A stretch of DNA of 48,634 bases from Pedobacter sp. ASV19. Its GTDB lineage: Bacteria > Bacteroidota > Bacteroidia > Sphingobacteriales > Sphingobacteriaceae. Within the stretch, counting starts at the first letter, position 1; each line of letters begins with the position of its first letter. The DNA lies in contig NZ_JAELTV010000009.1 of NCBI RefSeq assembly GCF_016429005.1, positions 1 to 48,634 on the forward strand, read 5' to 3'. The position numbers and the translations under genes are program-made. The notes under the pieces were generated by a model, which was not told the origin of the DNA, made no database searches, and was given only the letters and a program-made list of their open reading frames with translations. Shown here in pieces: positions 45,937 through 48,634 of the stretch.

Positions 45937-46000
45937 CAGACCAAGTATGATGCAGACCAGGTATGATGCAGGTCGGGTAAGATGTAGATCTGGTATAATT
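45937..46000 (+). repeat. Four decaying 16-bp tandem repeats
   Basis: Units at 45937-45952, 45953-45968, 45969-45984 and 45985-46000: CAGACCAAGTATGATG, CAGACCAGGTATGATG, CAGGTCGGGTAAGATG, TAGATCTGGTATAATT. The match decays steadily from first to last. A further set of about 15-bp units (TGCACAGTTGGGTGG, TGCAGAGTTGGATAG, TGCAGAGCAG) follows at 46017-46055. I see no coding role. Confidence 0.85.
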
Positions 46001-46052
46001 CATTAATGGATGTGATGCACAGTTGGGTGGTGCAGAGTTGGATAGTGCAGAG

Positions 46053-46078
46053 CAGTCAATTGTGGCTGTCTTTTTTTT
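46053..46078 (+). terminator. Intrinsic terminator of the SusCD-phosphatase operon
   Basis: Stem CAGTCA (46053-46058) with TGGCTG (46063-46068), loop ATTG, then TC and eight T (46071-46078). It is 213 bp after the phosphatase stop, beyond the palindrome and repeats, and its T run overlaps the stop codon of the convergent AI-2E permease gene. Confidence 0.75.
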
Positions 46079-47195
46079 ATTTTTCAGTTCCGGATTTCAT
46101 GGGTACGGGCTTCTTCTTACGAAACGCAGGGAAGGTCATCGGACTCTTGGTTGGTCTTTCATCACCTAATAAAACACCCCATTGTTTAAACATTTCAGTA
46201 CGGTCAAAGATCACTTTTAATACTGCAATCAAAGGCATAGACAAGAACATGCCAGGCACTCCGGCAATACTGCCACCAACAACAACACCAAGGATCGCGA
46301 CGAGCGCATTGATCTTTATCTTTGAGCCTACAATTCTAGGCATCAGTATATTGTTGTCGAGGAACTGAACTACTGCTATAACTATAAGCACGGTAAGAAC
46401 TGGCCACAGTTCTGTAGAAGAAGTTAGCGTAAGCATCACCCCGATAATATTACCGATCAGTGCCCCCACATAGGGGATCAGGTTAAGGATAGCGAAGATG
46501 ACTCCAATCAGCAAAGCATGTTTAATGCCGAAGAGCATTAATCCGCCACCTAGTAAGATGGTCATATAGGTGATTTGGATAAGCAGGCCTACCAGGTAAT
46601 TTTTAATGATGGATTCTGTTTCATAAATAGCGTCTTTAACCTTAGGATGATGATCGGTTTTAAACCACATAAAGATGAAACGAAGGAGAATGTCCTTGTA
46701 AAAAAGCATCAGATAGATATAGATCGGCAATAGCCCCACAAAGATAAATACAGAGCTTAAGGTAACGGCAGCCCCACTTGCAGCTGTACCGGCATAAGAC
46801 ATCAGATCATCACTTTTTTTGTTGATGAATGCAACCTGTTCTTTAGTTGAATAGTCGCTAATGCTACTGATCCAGCTACTTAAAGCGTGAAGGTGCTGTG
46901 ATACATTCTTTTTGATCTGAGGAAAGTCTGAAACCAGAATACTGATCTGCGAAGAGAAAAACCAGCCAATTAAGCCGACAAATACAATCAGCAGTAAGAT
47001 GGGAACAACGATGGCAATGGCTTCAGGAATTTTCCATTTTCTTAGGAAGCGGTAAACCGGGACCAGAAGTATACTGATAAAAAATGCCATAAGGACAGGC
47101 ATGATGATATTGCTACCGATCACCAAAATGGTTCCAATGAGCACAATTCCTAATAATTCAATAGACCTTCGTACGGTGAGAGGGAGTTCCTGCAT
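46077..47195 (-). CDS. AI-2E family transporter
   Basis: 372-residue integral membrane protein of the AI-2E (PerM/YhhT-like) family. About eight hydrophobic segments; IYIYLMLFYKDILLRF, AILNLIPYVGALIG and PRIVGSKIKINALVAILGVVVGGSIAGVPGMFLSMPLIAVLKVI are the family core in order, the last carrying the conserved Gly-rich loop. The basic tail (FRKKKPVPMKSGTEK) is cytoplasmic. Members export quorum signals or act as Na+/H+ antiporters; substrate is unknown here. It is divergent from mnmE with an unusual symmetric promoter region. Confidence 0.92.
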   Translation of the reverse strand: MQELPLTVRRSIELLGIVLIGTILVIGSNIIMPVLMAFFISILLVPVYRFLRKWKIPEAIAIVVPILLLIVFVGLIGWFFSSQISILVSDFPQIKKNVSQHLHALSSWISSISDYSTKEQVAFINKKSDDLMSYAGTAASGAAVTLSSVFIFVGLLPIYIYLMLFYKDILLRFIFMWFKTDHHPKVKDAIYETESIIKNYLVGLLIQITYMTILLGGGLMLFGIKHALLIGVIFAILNLIPYVGALIGNIIGVMLTLTSSTELWPVLTVLIVIAVVQFLDNNILMPRIVGSKIKINALVAILGVVVGGSIAGVPGMFLSMPLIAVLKVIFDRTEMFKQWGVLLGDERPTKSPMTFPAFRKKKPVPMKSGTEK

Positions 47196-47212
47196 AGATA
47201 ATGGTTAAATTT

Positions 47213-47256
47213 ACAAAACTAACACCTTAAGCTACGAAATGTTTGGTTAGTTTTGT
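47213..47256. promoter_or_regulatory. Symmetric divergent promoter region (mnmE / AI-2E permease)
   Basis: ACAAAACTAAC (47213-47223) and GTTAGTTTTGT (47246-47256) are a perfect 11-bp inverted repeat with 22-bp spacing. Each arm contains TAGTTTTG, a match to the -7 consensus TAnnTTTG: at 47248-47255 on plus for mnmE (27 bp before its ATG) and at 47221-47214 on minus for the permease (18 bp before its ATG). Neither has a clear TTTG at -33. The plus-strand copy is followed by a small hairpin TTGTGC/GCACAA (47253-47269) at the mnmE start of transcription. Confidence 0.6.
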
Positions 47257-47282
47257 GCTTTGAGCACAACAAACACATTGAG

Positions 47283-48561
47283 ATGATCACAAACGACACT
47301 ATAGTTGCCCTATCAACACCTCCGGGAATCGGTGCCATCGGCGTTATCCGTCTTTCAGGAAAAGAAGCTATATCCATCACCAATTCTGTATTTAGTGGTA
47401 AAGACCTCTTAAAACAGAAATCGCACACCATACATTTTGGATTGATTAAAGATGGGGAACAGGTGATCGATGAGGTACTGGTGAGTTTGTTCATTGCACC
47501 CAAGTCTTATACCAAAGAAAATGTGGTGGAAATTTCCTGCCATGGTTCTAATTATATCATTCAGCAGATTATCTCTTTACTCATCAGAAAGGGTGCCAGC
47601 GCGGCTAAACCAGGTGAATATACATTAAGAGCTTTTCTTAATGGAGGTCTTGACCTTTCTCAGGCTGAGGCTGTTGCAGATCTTATCTCTTCTGATTCTG
47701 CAGCTGCGCATCAGGTGGCTATGAACCAGCTTAGAGGCGGTTTCAGTACAGAACTCAACTTGTTGAGAGAACAATTAATCCATTTTGCGTCTATGATAGA
47801 ACTGGAGCTGGATTTTGCAGAAGAGGATGTGGAATTTGCGAATAGGGATCAATTACAGGAGCTGATTAACAAAATAACATTGGTATTAAACCAATTGATC
47901 CGTTCTTTCGAACTGGGGAATGTGATCAAACAAGGTATCAATACCGTAATAGCAGGGCGCCCTAACGCGGGAAAGTCCACGTTACTGAATGCATTACTGA
48001 ATGAAGAACGTGCTATTGTAAGCGAAATTGCGGGTACCACCAGGGATACGATTGAGGAATTGTTGAATATTAATGGAATTAATTTCCGGTTGATTGATAC
48101 CGCTGGAATTCGTGAGGCTACAGATACCATTGAAGCAATTGGAGTAGAGAAAACCATGCAGAAGATCAATCAGTCGGCTTTGCTGGTGTATGTGTTTGAT
48201 GTGGTGAACCTGACTGTTCATGAAATCAGGGAAGATATTGCGAAGTTATATCGTCCGGGTATGGCTTTTATAGCGGTTGCCAATAAGATTGATCTTTCTT
48301 ACAATAATAAGCTAAAAGAACTTCAGTTGCCTTCTGATATTCAATTTATCTCAATTTCCGCCAAACAGAACCAGCAAATTGAGGAACTGAAAGAATTGTT
48401 GTACAACACAGCGGTTGGAGATCAGCTTTCAGACAACCATACCATGGTAACCAACATTCGTCACGTAGAAGCCTTAAGAAGGACGCAGACAGCCTTGGAA
48501 AGTGTTGGTAATGGTTTGACCAATCCAGTCACTTCTGACTTCCTGTCGATGGATATAAAGC
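47283..48561 (+). CDS. mnmE: tRNA modification GTPase MnmE (3' partial)
   Basis: 426 codons of the usual ~455-460, open to the end of genomic sequence. MnmE, with MnmG, modifies U34 of tRNAs at the wobble position. The N-terminal formyl-folate domain (NDTIVALSTPPGIGAIGVIRLSG), the helical domain, and the inserted G domain are visible: G1 AGRPNAGKSTLLNAL, G2/G3 AGTTRDTIEE and LIDTAGIRE, G4 VANKID. The sequence then returns to the C-terminal helix and stops before the FCIGK-type terminus. The ATG at 47283 (MITNDTIVAL) is the family start. Truncation is by the contig end, not mutation, because adapter follows at 48562. Confidence 0.96.

Positions 48562-48634
<73 letters not shown>

Noticed and set aside
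45812-46003. 63-codon minus-strand frame
   Set aside because: Made of the palindrome and tandem repeats; composition follows the repeat, not a protein.
45937-46055. CRISPR-like array
   Set aside because: Units are contiguous tandem copies without spacers, degrade progressively, and there are no cas genes.
46006-46368. 120-codon plus-strand frame
   Set aside because: Crosses the 15-bp repeats and the operon terminator and then runs antisense to the AI-2E permease gene.

Overview
The window reads as one complete short-read assembly contig from a member of the Bacteroidota, most likely order Sphingobacteriales and close to Pedobacter (the genus is an inference from gene content; there is no rRNA to confirm it). 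Pointers are the SusC/SusD pair with an ECF sigma/FecR system, futalosine-route menaquinone genes (mqnE, mqnA), two transglutaminase-like (DUF3857-type) proteins, A-rich rather than Shine-Dalgarno leaders, and several promoters matching the Bacteroidota pattern TTTG-N19-TAnnTTTG. Both ends carry Illumina/Nextera adapter plus homopolymer (1-117 and 48562-48634), so biological sequence is about 118-48561 and the first and last genes are cut by the contig ends.

Layout. 118-2626: the end of a CinA-family gene and a dihydrolipoamide acyltransferase (E2). 2657-7973 (minus strand): methionine block. metB stands alone; downstream come a promoter, a SAM riboswitch, a small Cys/Met-rich ORF, a set of competing hairpins, and then metY-metX-hom. 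8085-8976: a lipocalin-like lipoprotein and a small unknown protein, each followed by a strong terminator. 8998-12663: purL. 12730-15912: a glycine betaine ABC importer (opuA-type) with a near-perfect promoter. 16085-18628: mqnE, a histidine phosphatase and mqnA in overlapping order. 18720-21966: mutS, an NlpC/P60 lipoprotein and a 40-residue membrane peptide. 21959-25844: two transglutaminase-like exported proteins. 25996-28842: a DnaQ-like exonuclease and an M1 metallopeptidase. 28857-36517: queG, a small membrane protein, a GNAT-nitrilase fusion, ruvB, hbd, pdxH, yqgE, purE, purK. 36574-37764: a BaiN/HI0933-type flavoprotein. 37822-45840: an ECF sigma factor, FecR anti-sigma factor, SusC with an STN domain, SusD-like lipoprotein and purple-acid-type phosphatase. 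46077-47195: an AI-2E family permease. 47283-48561: mnmE, truncated at its 3' end.

How the genes work together. MetX acetylates homoserine supplied by Hom; MetY and MetB add sulfur on the way to methionine; SAM feeds back through the riboswitch. purL, purE and purK are purine steps spread over the contig. The sigma/FecR/SusC/SusD/phosphatase set looks like a substrate-sensing nutrient uptake locus whose hydrolase is a phosphoesterase rather than a glycosidase, so phosphate-ester scavenging is the likeliest role (inference).

The most unusual observations are (1) a 45-residue ORF ending in CMCCCIY between the SAM riboswitch and metY, followed by mutually exclusive hairpins, which suggests a second cysteine- or methionine-sensing layer; (2) a candidate ~110-nt antisense RNA over the susC leader, with its own -7 box and intrinsic terminator; (3) a symmetrical pair of TAGTTTTG boxes between mnmE and the AI-2E permease gene; (4) a long palindrome followed by decaying 16-bp tandem repeats after the phosphatase gene. 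No CRISPR array, insertion sequence, prophage, tRNA or rRNA was seen.
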